The position numbers were made by a program, and so were the translations under genes. A stretch of DNA of 64,000 bases from Bacteroidota bacterium (GTDB lineage Bacteria; Bacteroidota; Bacteroidia; Bacteroidales; NBLH01), in the NCBI GenBank assembly GCA_025361565.1, contig JANYKN010000018.1:163424-227423 (forward strand), given 5' to 3'. The notes beneath the pieces were generated by a model, which was given only the letters and a program-made list of their open reading frames with translations, had not been told where the DNA came from and made no database searches. Below are positions 37,653-45,344 of the stretch, piece after piece. Position 1 is the stretch's first letter; each line of letters begins with the position of its first letter.

Positions 37653-38402
37653 TTGAATACTGATAATAAAAAAGTCTATTTTGCCTCAGATATACACCTG
37701 GGATTACCCAATTTCGAAAAAAGCCTGGTTCGCGAAAAACATATCGTAAAATGGTTGGATATGATAAAGCCTGACGCTTCGGCCCTTTATCTGCTTGGTG
37801 ATGTTTTTGATTTCTGGCATGAATGGAAACGCACTGCCCCACAAGGGTTTACCAGATTTTTGGGCAAACTGTCGGAAATTTCTGATAGTGGAATTCCAAT
37901 ACATTTGTTTACCGGTAACCACGATATTTGGATTTACAATTATTTGCCCCGTGAAATTGGACTCATCTTGCACCGCAAAGAATTTAAAACTGAAATTTTG
38001 GATAAAAAATTCTATCTCGCTCATGGCGATGGAATTGGACCTGGCGATACAGGTTATAAACTTTTAAAGAAGATATTTACCAATAAAATCCTCCAATGGG
38101 GTTTTAAAAGATTGCATCCAGATTTTGCACTTTGGATTGGTCAAAAATGGTCGACCAACAGGCGAATGGCAGAGCGTGCACCATATTTCCATGGCACTGA
38201 TAAAGAATGGTTATACTTGCACTCTAAAGATATTTTATCGAAAGAATATTTCGACTATTTTGTTTATGGACACAGACATGTACCAATAAATATTCCAATT
38301 GGTGAGAAAAGCGGATACATTAACCTGGGCGATTGGCTAAATAACTTTACTTATGGTGTTTTTGATGGTGAAAAGTTTGAGGTTAAAAAGTTTGAGAAAT
38401 AA
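37653..38402 (+). CDS. lpxH: UDP-2,3-diacylglucosamine diphosphatase (LpxH-like)
   Basis: A 249-aa calcineurin-type phosphoesterase that hydrolyses UDP-2,3-diacylglucosamine to lipid X in lipid A synthesis, at the inner membrane face. Metal motifs: ASDIHLG, YLLGDVFDFW, FTGNHDIW, LAHGDG and YGHRHVP. An in-frame stop lies at 37647-37649 and no ATG precedes the first motif, so the TTG at 37653 is the only usable start. Adjacent genes are not lipid A genes, so it is a dispersed single gene as in many Bacteroidota. Confidence 0.9.
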   Translation: MNTDNKKVYFASDIHLGLPNFEKSLVREKHIVKWLDMIKPDASALYLLGDVFDFWHEWKRTAPQGFTRFLGKLSEISDSGIPIHLFTGNHDIWIYNYLPREIGLILHRKEFKTEILDKKFYLAHGDGIGPGDTGYKLLKKIFTNKILQWGFKRLHPDFALWIGQKWSTNRRMAERAPYFHGTDKEWLYLHSKDILSKEYFDYFVYGHRHVPINIPIGEKSGYINLGDWLNNFTYGVFDGEKFEVKKFEK

Positions 38403-38494
38403 TTTCATTTGAAAAACCTGACAGCTTTTTTCCAAATAGCTCTGTAAGTTTTTAAGTATCAATACAATTGACAAACCAAAGCTGACAGGTTTAA

Positions 38495-39508
38495 TCAGCT
38501 CAAAATCTCCACCACCGGATCAACCGCATTCAACGAAAGGTTCAATTGCTCTGAAGCTGCCCTGCAACCACCCATGCATTTGGAATACAAATGACAGGAA
38601 CCACAAAAATCGGGTGTTACTTTACTCCAAAGTTCGGCTTTTTCGGAATGAAGCATATCACTCAATTTATCTTTAAAAATATTTCCTAAAATGGTTGGCG
38701 AATGGTTACAAAATCGTAGATTACCAATTATATCAAGGGTTAAAGGCCGTCTTGTAACTTCGGGGGAACAATGCGAAAAAGCAATTCCGGGATATTCTGC
38801 CGGATTTAAAACACAAACCGGTGTACATACATTTGACGAAAGATTGAGTTTATGTTTCCGCCCGGTTTCGCTGGCTATTCGGTAAGTTGCTTTAAGTTCA
38901 TCATGCGAAAGCCACAAATTTTCCTTTTCTAAAATTCCTGCCCCACCAATATTAAAACGATTTAACATAATCCGGTTAATCCCTTGATCTTTAATAAAAA
39001 GCAAGGTTTCTTTAACCTGGTGATAATTTGCTTTTGTGATTACTATCACCGCAACCACATTTGCTCCCAAATTTACCAGTGTTTGTAATGAATTCAGCGA
39101 TTTCTCCCATGAACCAGCTGTGTTCGTCATATAATCATGCGCCTTCGAGTCCGGTGAATGAATTGGTACTTCAAACAAACCTACTCCCAAATCAAGTATT
39201 TGTTTATAATCTGCTTCATTTGCTTTATTCCCGTTTGTAATAATGGCTACTGACTTGTTTTTAAGTCTGGTAAACAATACCAGTTCAGCAAAGCGTTCAG
39301 CTAAAAAAGGTTCACCTCCGGTAAAAGTAACGTGATTGACATTGGCAAGTTGAAATAACTTTTTCAATGTTTTTCGGGCTTGTTTATACGAATTAAACGG
39401 TTCGAAATCTTCAGTGCCTGGCATTTTCCAAATATTGTAACAATAACGGCATTTTAAATTGCAAACCGATGTAGTTTCAAAGGTAATATATGGGAGATCT
39501 ACTTTCAT
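38495..39508 (-). CDS. radical SAM / SPASM enzyme (last gene of the four-paralogue operon)
   Basis: 337 residues. The [4Fe-4S]-SAM site is C16-x3-C20-x2-C23 (CNLKCRYCY), with the GGEP motif at TFTGGEPFLAE. The C-terminus is a SPASM-type cluster region: RFCNHSP, then FCGSCHLYSKCMGGCRA near residues 303-320. SPASM enzymes install cross-links or other changes in peptides, or act in cofactor synthesis. Starts 83 bases after the last paralogue gene on the same strand, so likely the final gene of that operon. Substrate unknown; the paralogues are the obvious candidates. Confidence 0.87.
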   Translation of the reverse strand: MKVDLPYITFETTSVCNLKCRYCYNIWKMPGTEDFEPFNSYKQARKTLKKLFQLANVNHVTFTGGEPFLAERFAELVLFTRLKNKSVAIITNGNKANEADYKQILDLGVGLFEVPIHSPDSKAHDYMTNTAGSWEKSLNSLQTLVNLGANVVAVIVITKANYHQVKETLLFIKDQGINRIMLNRFNIGGAGILEKENLWLSHDELKATYRIASETGRKHKLNLSSNVCTPVCVLNPAEYPGIAFSHCSPEVTRRPLTLDIIGNLRFCNHSPTILGNIFKDKLSDMLHSEKAELWSKVTPDFCGSCHLYSKCMGGCRAASEQLNLSLNAVDPVVEILS

Positions 39509-39591
39509 TTTAATTAAATTCCTGTATAATATAATTTCGAAAATCCTTTAAAAACTATCAAAGTATACAATTGTTAAAAAGGAATCGTTTC

Positions 39592-40125
39592 TTACTCATT
39601 TTTGATAATCAAAGGAAGCTGATTTTGAGGTTGCACGGAATCCTGAGCGTTAACAGAAACTGCAAATAGCTTTAACTGATAAGTGCCCGGCAGTGTATTT
39701 TTGTTCAGCTCAATTTTAAAAGTTTCGTCAAAATTGTCGAACTTTCCGTCAGCAGGGATTAATTCACTCTTTTGAACTTTTTTGCCTTTTTCATCAGTAA
39801 TGCAAAATGAAAAATCACTTCCCTGAACTCCGCTTATCCGCCCAAAAAGTACATTGCTGGTATCTAAATTAAGTTCAATGCCTTTTTCTCCATGGGCATT
39901 CATCCAAATTGAGTTTGATGCAACTGTATCGTAACAAGTCACTTCTCCTCCTCCTGTATGGCAGGATGCCGCCGTGATAGTTAATAGTAAGCCCCCAATT
40001 TTCATTTTTCGGGCAACCCAACTTTTTGATTTTCCATTGGTAATGAATACCGCAAATGAAATTCCGGCAAACAGCAGTGTCAATCCTACTACTAAAAATG
40101 GTATAAAAATTTCTTTTTTATTCAT
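39592..40125 (-). CDS. tandem paralogue 1: membrane-anchored beta-domain protein
   Basis: 177 residues. TM helix (~5-29), then KSKSWVARKMKIGGLLLTITAASC, which reads like a second signal peptide with a possible lipobox Cys, then a conserved Cys-Tyr (VTCYDTV). The remainder is a beta-rich domain with blocks shared with its neighbours: GIELNLDTSNVLFGRI, FSFCITD, LIPADGKFDN, GTYQLKLFAVS. Ends one base before the stop-side neighbour begins. I do not recognise a Pfam family. Possibly a radical SAM substrate given the neighbouring SPASM gene. Confidence 0.8.
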   Translation of the reverse strand: MNKKEIFIPFLVVGLTLLFAGISFAVFITNGKSKSWVARKMKIGGLLLTITAASCHTGGGEVTCYDTVASNSIWMNAHGEKGIELNLDTSNVLFGRISGVQGSDFSFCITDEKGKKVQKSELIPADGKFDNFDETFKIELNKNTLPGTYQLKLFAVSVNAQDSVQPQNQLPLIIKNE

Positions 40126-40126
40126 T

Positions 40127-40657
40127 TTAGTTGTTTTTAATCAACAAATTTATTTCTTGTTTTGGAATGGTATTGGCTTGTATGGCAATATCTACATCGT
40201 ACAATTTTAATAAATAAGTTCCAGTTATCAAATTTGTATCTATTTCAATTTTAAACTCTTCGGTGTAATTATCAAACTTTCCATCAATTGGTATAAGCAA
40301 ATCACTTTGCACAATTTGATTATTGGTATTTTCAATATTAAATGAGAAGTTCTCGCCCTGCCATTCGTTTATGATTCCAGTAATTACATTTCCGGTATCA
40401 AGCATCAGTTCAATACCATTTTGGGTGTTGGGATAAATGGTTATTGTGTTTGGTGGTGCAGGCATATCGTAACAAGTTCTAACTAATTGATCACAAGCAG
40501 TAAAAGTAAGAGTCAACAAAAGCCCCCCAATTTTCATTTTGCGTGCCACCCATTTTTTGGATTTACCTTTTGAAATGAAAACAGCAAATGAAACAATCGC
40601 AAAGGCCAAACCAAGCCCAATTGCAAGGATTGGCGTGATAATTTCTTTTTTGTTCAT
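40127..40657 (-). CDS. tandem paralogue 2: membrane-anchored beta-domain protein
   Basis: 176 residues, same layout as paralogue 1: TM (~6-29), KSKKWVARKMKIGGLLLTLTFTAC (lipobox-like Cys), Cys-Tyr in VRTCYDMPAPPN, then the beta domain (GIELMLDTGNVITGII, LIPIDGKFDN, GTYLLKLYDVDIAIQ). One base separates its stop from the next ATG. Closest of the four to paralogues 1 and 4 in the LDTGNV and IP(x)DG blocks. Confidence 0.8.
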   Translation of the reverse strand: MNKKEIITPILAIGLGLAFAIVSFAVFISKGKSKKWVARKMKIGGLLLTLTFTACDQLVRTCYDMPAPPNTITIYPNTQNGIELMLDTGNVITGIINEWQGENFSFNIENTNNQIVQSDLLIPIDGKFDNYTEEFKIEIDTNLITGTYLLKLYDVDIAIQANTIPKQEINLLIKNN

Positions 40658-40658
40658 T

Positions 40659-41186
40659 TTACAAACTGATTATAAACCGACTTTTTTCATTTTCCTTTCT
40701 TTGATTGTTCTTACTGTCGGAATAAAAAACCAACTGATACTGACCTTCCGGCAATTTATCGGGCATTCGAATACTAAAATCTTCATCCGGTTCTTCAAAC
40801 TTTCCATCCAATGCTTTGATATTGTCCGAATATACCTTTGTGCCAAAGTAGTTGATTAAACAAAACGAAAAATGATCAGATGCCCTTTCACTAACGTTTC
40901 CCTGAATTTCGCGCAGTTTTTCATAATCCATTTTTTCGCTGCCAATATTTTTCATCGTAATAATATCTGTTTCAACAGCAGCCATTTCGTAACAACTTGG
41001 ATGAATTTCCTGCCCACTTGCAGATACTGCTGCTGTAAGGGTCAACAACAATCCACCAATTTTCATTTTTCGGGCTATCCATTTTTTTGATTTTCCGTTG
41101 GTTACAAAAACTGTAAACGAAACAAAAGCGAAAAAAGCGCTTAAACCAATTACCAATAAAGGCATTATCATTTCTTTTTTATGCAT
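40659..41186 (-). CDS. tandem paralogue 3: membrane-anchored beta-domain protein, most divergent
   Basis: 175 residues. The N-terminus is conserved (TM ~5-29, KSKKWIARKMKIGGLLLTLTAAVS) but no lipobox Cys follows; it reads as a type I cleavage site (AVSASGQ). Cys-Tyr is kept (PSCYEMA). The beta domain has drifted: the LDTGNV block is replaced by a Glu/Lys-rich stretch (GSEKMDYEKLREIQGNV), while FSFCLIN, ALDGKFEE and GQYQLVFY remain. The start overlaps the end of paralogue 4 by 19 bases. Confidence 0.8.
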   Translation of the reverse strand: MHKKEMIMPLLVIGLSAFFAFVSFTVFVTNGKSKKWIARKMKIGGLLLTLTAAVSASGQEIHPSCYEMAAVETDIITMKNIGSEKMDYEKLREIQGNVSERASDHFSFCLINYFGTKVYSDNIKALDGKFEEPDEDFSIRMPDKLPEGQYQLVFYSDSKNNQRKENEKSRFIISL

Positions 41187-41701
41187 AAATAAAAATCATT
41201 GATTGGATTTTGAGTATCCTGAATACTTGTGTCACAAGCAAATATTCTAAGAAAATAATTTCCTTTTGATAGATTATTGTCAACTTGGAGACTAAAAGAT
41301 TCTGTCTGATCGCTAAATTCACCATCATTGGGGATTAGAAAGCCCTTTTGTTTCTTTAGTTCTGTTGTATCAGCAATCAAAAATGAGAATACCTTTGAAT
41401 CAAAATTATTTATTATTCCAGTTAAAACATTTCCTGTATCTAAGTCAATTTCAATAGAATAACCATTTGATTGATTAATTACCACATGGTCAGGCACATA
41501 CTCTGGTTTGTAGCATGTTGTTATACATCCGGTTCCTGTTGAAAATGCTGAAAGGCCAAGTAAAATTCCTCCTATTTTCATTTTGCGGGCTATCCATTTT
41601 TTTGATTTTCCGTTGGTTAAATAGACCGCCAGACAGATAAAAGCAAATGCAATTGTCAGAATTACAATAGCAAACGGAAATATAATGTCTTTTTTAGTCA
41701 T
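41168..41701 (-). CDS. tandem paralogue 4: membrane-anchored beta-domain protein
   Basis: 177 residues, first of the four in transcription order. TM (~7-30), KSKKWIARKMKIGGILLGLSAFSTGTGC, Cys-Tyr in ITTCYKPEY, then SIEIDLDTGNVLTGII, FSFLIAD, LIPNDGEFSD, GNYFLRIFACD. Lies 103 bases after the GATase-like gene. Same unknown family as paralogues 1-3. Confidence 0.8.
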   Translation of the reverse strand: MTKKDIIFPFAIVILTIAFAFICLAVYLTNGKSKKWIARKMKIGGILLGLSAFSTGTGCITTCYKPEYVPDHVVINQSNGYSIEIDLDTGNVLTGIINNFDSKVFSFLIADTTELKKQKGFLIPNDGEFSDQTESFSLQVDNNLSKGNYFLRIFACDTSIQDTQNPINDFYLCIKKK

Positions 41702-41804
41702 ATTTAAAATTATGAAATATCCATGAACTTAATCCTCTATAGGCTCAAAAAAAATCCATTTAAATCACTATTTATAAAGATTTTAAATACCTAACATGTT
41801 AAAA

Positions 41805-42767
41805 TTATTTCGAAACGTGCGAAAATCTTTCATAATTAACCAACCAAGCTGCTGCATTTTTAACATAGCGACCAGTTCCTGCATTGTCCCAAGCAATGTA
41901 CAAACGGGTAAATCCACCATCAAGGATTGCCCTTTTTCCATCCTGATCGTAAATGGCAGTTACCAAATTGCCTTCGTGACCATAAATCAGTGGCTGCAAA
42001 ACAGAAGTTTTTTGAATGGTTGCAATGGTTATTCCTTCGTAAATATATTCCAACCCGGTAGTAATCAAATGCTTTGGAGTAAGTCCAACATTCGTTCCTT
42101 TATTATTTAGGCCTACAACTACTTCTCCGGGAAGATTTCCCAACATTTCAACATCGAATAAATATTTGGCAACATAATTGGCATCAGCATAATACGGATC
42201 ATTATCGCCCCAAATGTAAACGCCTTTGCCACTGTCGAAGAATTTTTTGATGACTTTTAAATGAGCCTCTGTCAGTTTCTGAACATTGCCTGAAATAATC
42301 CATAACTCACAAGCCTTTTTAAGTTTTTCTTCCAATTCCTCGGGACTAGGCGGATTGTCCATCCAACGGTAAACAGAAAAGCCTTTTTCTTTCAGTGCTG
42401 CTTTTGGAAGACTAAAATCAAATCCCTCACCTGTGTAAAACTGCAATATTGCAACGGTTTGACCTTCAAACGCGCCATCTACCGCCAAATCATATTGATT
42501 TCCTTTCGCATTTCCGTGCTGATCAGCTTCAACTTTAACTCTTTTGGTTTCGCCAGTCGCATTGTCTTTTGCTAAATCATAAACTGCATTTTCGGAACTA
42601 CACTTGTTGTATACGGGCACGTTTTGAGCATTTGTCTTGTTAGCAGCCATTAACAACAAAATCAGAAGAATTGATATTATAAAATAAGCAATTCGCAATC
42701 CCTGAAATGGATTTTCTAAGTTAATCGCTTTAGCTTGGGTATTCTCTTCATATTTTTTCATCATCAT
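41805..42767 (-). CDS. membrane-anchored GATase1-like protein
   Basis: 320 residues. One N-terminal TM helix (~28-46) then a Rossmann-like domain. KKACELWIISGNVQKLTEAHLKVIKKFFDSGKGVYIWGDNDPYYADANYVAKYLF resembles class I glutamine-amidotransferase-fold proteins (DUF4350/IFT52-like) that lack the catalytic Cys; the closing AILDGGFTRLYIAWDN and GRYVKNAAAWLVNYERF segments fit a full domain. First gene of the minus-strand operon leading into the four paralogues. A scaffold or sensing role outside the cytoplasm is plausible; no activity can be assigned. Confidence 0.65.
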   Translation of the reverse strand: MMMKKYEENTQAKAINLENPFQGLRIAYFIISILLILLLMAANKTNAQNVPVYNKCSSENAVYDLAKDNATGETKRVKVEADQHGNAKGNQYDLAVDGAFEGQTVAILQFYTGEGFDFSLPKAALKEKGFSVYRWMDNPPSPEELEEKLKKACELWIISGNVQKLTEAHLKVIKKFFDSGKGVYIWGDNDPYYADANYVAKYLFDVEMLGNLPGEVVVGLNNKGTNVGLTPKHLITTGLEYIYEGITIATIQKTSVLQPLIYGHEGNLVTAIYDQDGKRAILDGGFTRLYIAWDNAGTGRYVKNAAAWLVNYERFSHVSK

Positions 42768-42820
42768 TCATTTTAAGTTATAGAATAGAGATGAAAATTG
42801 GATGGAATTCCATAAAGTAT

Positions 42821-42962
42821 CTCGGGATGAATCCCGAGTTTTTTTGAATATTGTTTGTAGGCAACCAAAAAAAGCATAAATGCTGTGATACAAGTATCTC
42901 GGGATTTATCCCGATTATTTTAGAATAATTTTTATCCACTACTAAAAACGGCATAAATGCCG
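42821..42962. repeat. alternating hairpin array
   Basis: CTCGGGATGAATCCCGAG (42821-42838), GCATAAATGC (42874-42883), CTCGGGATTTATCCCGAT (42898-42915) and CGGCATAAATGCCG (42949-42962): two hairpin types alternating twice. They read as a tandemly duplicated, partly decayed intergenic element in the gap upstream of the paralogue operon. Confidence 0.65.
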
Positions 42963-43023
42963 TGGTACTTTTTAAAATAGAGAAGAAAAAAATCTGGGCA
43001 ATTTTAGAAATCCTTAGTAAATC

Positions 43024-43461
43024 CTACCCCGCCAACATCTTCTGTATAGCCGATTTCTCAATTTCTGTGAGCGATTGCATTTGATTTAATGCATGGAGCG
43101 TTTTTGCTTTAAAATTCCAACAAGTCATTTGCCGTAGCGATAATCTGCGGGCAAACTCATATGTTGAAATATCGTCGTTTCCCTTACAAACATTGTAGGC
43201 AATGTAAAAGGCTTTGCTAATGGGGAATTTACAGTTGTGGAAAATGGTATCCGTAGTGGCCGATTCTTCTGATTTGCATTTTGTACATCGGCGCGAATGC
43301 GCAGTTTTGCCTTTGCAGAAGTTGGTATTTCCACATTTGCGGCACTCAAAACCATTTGCCCATTTAAGGTTTGCCAAAAACTCGAAGCAATCTTCATCGC
43401 TGTTGAACAACAGTTCTAGCTGTTCATCGGTCAAACCTTCTCTTAAATTCAAATCAATCAT
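43024..43461 (-). CDS. IS1595-type zinc-ribbon protein, stand-alone
   Basis: 145 residues matching only the N-terminal part of IS1595-family transposases: a C-x2-C...C-x2-C ribbon (FECRKCGNTNFC, RRCTKCKSEESATTDTIFH), then LPLSKAFYIAYNVCK-like helices. No DDE catalytic domain follows, and no terminal repeats flank it. Such short proteins are widespread in Bacteroidota and may be domesticated regulators rather than broken transposases. Confidence 0.7.
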   Translation of the reverse strand: MIDLNLREGLTDEQLELLFNSDEDCFEFLANLKWANGFECRKCGNTNFCKGKTAHSRRCTKCKSEESATTDTIFHNCKFPISKAFYIAYNVCKGNDDISTYEFARRLSLRQMTCWNFKAKTLHALNQMQSLTEIEKSAIQKMLAG

Positions 43462-43549
43462 TCCTAATAATTTGCGACAAAATTAAATAAAATTAGTGAT
43501 ATTAAAAAGATTTAAGTGATATCAATGCGATTTATTAAAAATTAATATT

Positions 43550-43557
43550 TACTTTTG
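43550..43557 (+). promoter_or_regulatory. TAnnTTTG -7 box upstream of the DUF6132 gene
   Basis: TACTTTTG fits the Bacteroidota -7 consensus 25 bases before the ATG at 43582. A likely promoter for the methyltransferase/thioredoxin/radical SAM cluster. Confidence 0.5.
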
Positions 43558-43581
43558 CGGCGTCTTAATATAAATTGTCAA

Positions 43582-43827
43582 ATGGAAAATAATTTCGAAA
43601 CAGATAACAAGCCCAAAACAATCAAAGAATTCGTGCGCTCTTCCGCCTTTTGGAAACCAGCATCGGCCGTAATCATTGGTGGAATTCTTGGTTTTTTGTA
43701 TTACCATTTTGTAGGATGTACTTCAGGATCATGTGCAATTACAAGTAATCCTTACATGAGCATTCTAATGGGCGGATTTATGGGATATTTTGTGATAAAC
43801 AGCCCGTGCGTGAGAGGAAGGTGTTAA
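43582..43827 (+). CDS. DUF6132 membrane protein
   Basis: 81 residues from the ATG at 43582; the ORF could extend nine residues upstream. Two TM helices with a Cys-bearing loop (YYHFVGCTSGSCAITSNPYMSILMGGFMGYFV), typical of DUF6132, and a C-terminal SPCVRGRC. DUF6132 is commonly beside thioredoxin, rhodanese or DUF2892 genes, which suggests a role in sulfur or redox biology at the inner membrane. Here it opens the 43.6-48.9 kb cluster. Confidence 0.75.
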   Translation: MENNFETDNKPKTIKEFVRSSAFWKPASAVIIGGILGFLYYHFVGCTSGSCAITSNPYMSILMGGFMGYFVINSPCVRGRC

Positions 43828-43871
43828 TTACTAAATTGATCTATTAATCAATCGTCAATCATCAATAATAT

Positions 43872-44522
43872 ATGAGTATAATAGAAATCAATAAAAGATA
43901 CAGCCAATTGGCCACAACAGAATGTTGCCTTTCGTGCGGCGGTGCCATCAATTATGCTGAACCAAAAACTGGCGAAGTATGTGTGGATTTAGGAAGCGGT
44001 CGTGGAACGGATGTTTTGCGTATGGCGGAATCGGTTGGCGAAACTGGTTTTGTTTATGGCATCGATATTTCGGACGGAATGCTTGAAAAAGCCAGATTAA
44101 ATGCCGAAAAGTTCAAGGTAACCAATGTAAGCTTTGTACACAGCGAACTCGAAAAACTTGAACTTACCGATAATGTTGCTGACCTGGTCATTTCAAATTG
44201 TACCATTAACCATGCATCCGACAAACAAGCGGTTTGGAACGAAATTTACCGCATTTTAAAAAAAGGCGGTCGCTTTGTGGTAAGCGATATTTACTCAACA
44301 AGCCCTGTTCCTGAAGAATATAGGAATGACCCTGAGGCAATTGCCGAATGTTGGGCTGGCTCAGTAACACGAGATGAGTATTTGACACAGCTTGAAGACG
44401 CAGGTTTTTCGTCAATCAGCATTATTGAAGAATCCACACCTTATGACAAAGGAAAAATAAAGGTTGCCAGCTGGACAATTGCGGCTAAAAAACCTTCGGA
44501 TAAATGTGCTTGCAATAACTAA
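43872..44522 (+). CDS. arsM: ArsM-like arsenite/thiophile methyltransferase
   Basis: 216-aa class I SAM methyltransferase. The SAM motif is CVDLGSGRGTDVLRMA, with YGIDISDGMLEKA following. ArsM-type cysteines are visible: a CCLSCGGA near residue 19-22, NCTINHASDKQAVWNEI (~residue 117) and ECWAGSVTRDEY (~161), the positions that bind As(III) in known ArsMs; the tail ends KCACNN. Known family role: stepwise methylation of As(III) with thioredoxin as reductant. No arsR, arsB or arsC is nearby, so another thiophilic substrate is possible. Confidence 0.75.
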   Translation: MSIIEINKRYSQLATTECCLSCGGAINYAEPKTGEVCVDLGSGRGTDVLRMAESVGETGFVYGIDISDGMLEKARLNAEKFKVTNVSFVHSELEKLELTDNVADLVISNCTINHASDKQAVWNEIYRILKKGGRFVVSDIYSTSPVPEEYRNDPEAIAECWAGSVTRDEYLTQLEDAGFSSISIIEESTPYDKGKIKVASWTIAAKKPSDKCACNN

Positions 44523-44554
44523 ATTATACATTAAAATTTATTAAATTTACAGTA

Positions 44555-45013
44555 ATGAGAAACGTTTTAATTTTATCACTTGGCTTAGCCTTATTATTGA
44601 GCAATTGTAATGCAGGTGGCCAGGAAAAAGCGAAAGAAAGTAAAAGCAACGGAAGTAACGTAATTGTTATGACCAACGAAATGTTTAAACAAAAGGTATT
44701 CAATTACGAGGTAAACAAGGAATGGAAATTTGAAGGCGATTTGCCTGTTATCATTGATTTTTATGCCACATGGTGCGGGCCATGTCGCCAATTATCGCCA
44801 AGGGTTGAGGAAATTGCAAAAGAATATGCAGGAAAAATTATAGTTTACAAAGTTGACACGGACGAAGAAAATCAATTGGCTCAAAACATGGGTATTACCA
44901 ATTTGCCAACTTTGTTATTTATTCCTGCAAAAGGCCAACCTCAGTCATCAATGGGCGCTATACCTAAAGAAGAACTTGTAAGAGCAATTAATGAAGTTTT
45001 ATTAGTTAAATAA
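44555..45013 (+). CDS. thioredoxin-domain lipoprotein
   Basis: 152 residues. Lipobox LLLSNC (C18), ~40-residue linker, then a thioredoxin domain with active site WCGPC (C74, C77) and cis-Pro in NLPTLLF. Anchored on the periplasmic side, it would pass electrons to exported partners. The start is 32 bases after the methyltransferase gene and the stop is 16 bases before a 37-aa peptide gene. Confidence 0.88.
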   Translation: MRNVLILSLGLALLLSNCNAGGQEKAKESKSNGSNVIVMTNEMFKQKVFNYEVNKEWKFEGDLPVIIDFYATWCGPCRQLSPRVEEIAKEYAGKIIVYKVDTDEENQLAQNMGITNLPTLLFIPAKGQPQSSMGAIPKEELVRAINEVLLVK

Positions 45014-45029
45014 TTTTAATAAATTGAAT

Positions 45030-45143
45030 ATGAAAAGTTTAATCCGAAAAAGAAAAGAAAAAGCAAAAGAAACCGAAGTTAATGCAAAAGTTGCACAATG
45101 CTGTGCAAAAATATCAAAAAACGTGGCTGGCTGTCACGATTAA
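45030..45143 (+). CDS. 37-residue basic peptide with Cys-rich tail, candidate radical SAM substrate
   Basis: A short ORF, ATG at 45030, stop TAA at 45141. Translation: MKSLIRKRKEKAKETEVNAK then VAQCCAKISKNVAGCHD. The first half is Lys/Arg/Glu-rich, leader-like; the second carries CC and GCH. Codon use agrees with the neighbouring genes, and it sits 16 bases after the thioredoxin lipoprotein stop and ~200 bases before a radical SAM/SPASM gene. A modified-peptide (RiPP) precursor or a small metal-binding protein both fit; the size and placement support a real gene. Confidence 0.65.
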   Translation: MKSLIRKRKEKAKETEVNAKVAQCCAKISKNVAGCHD

Positions 45144-45344
45144 TTTTGTTGGAATCAGGTTGTTATTAAAATTTCCTTTTAAAGAATTTTAGAGAATTTT
45201 GGTAGCTTCCTGATTCATTTCTTTAAGTGAAATTGGATATTAGAAATTAGAACTTGGAAATTTGACCTTGAAAATTAGAACTTTTTTTATTTTATCTATA
45301 TCCTTTCTTCGCTTGCCAATTAAACTTTAAATTATATCCTTAAA

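Noticed and set aside
43024..43461. Complete IS1595 insertion sequence
   Set aside because: Only the zinc-ribbon part is present; no catalytic domain and no terminal inverted repeats.
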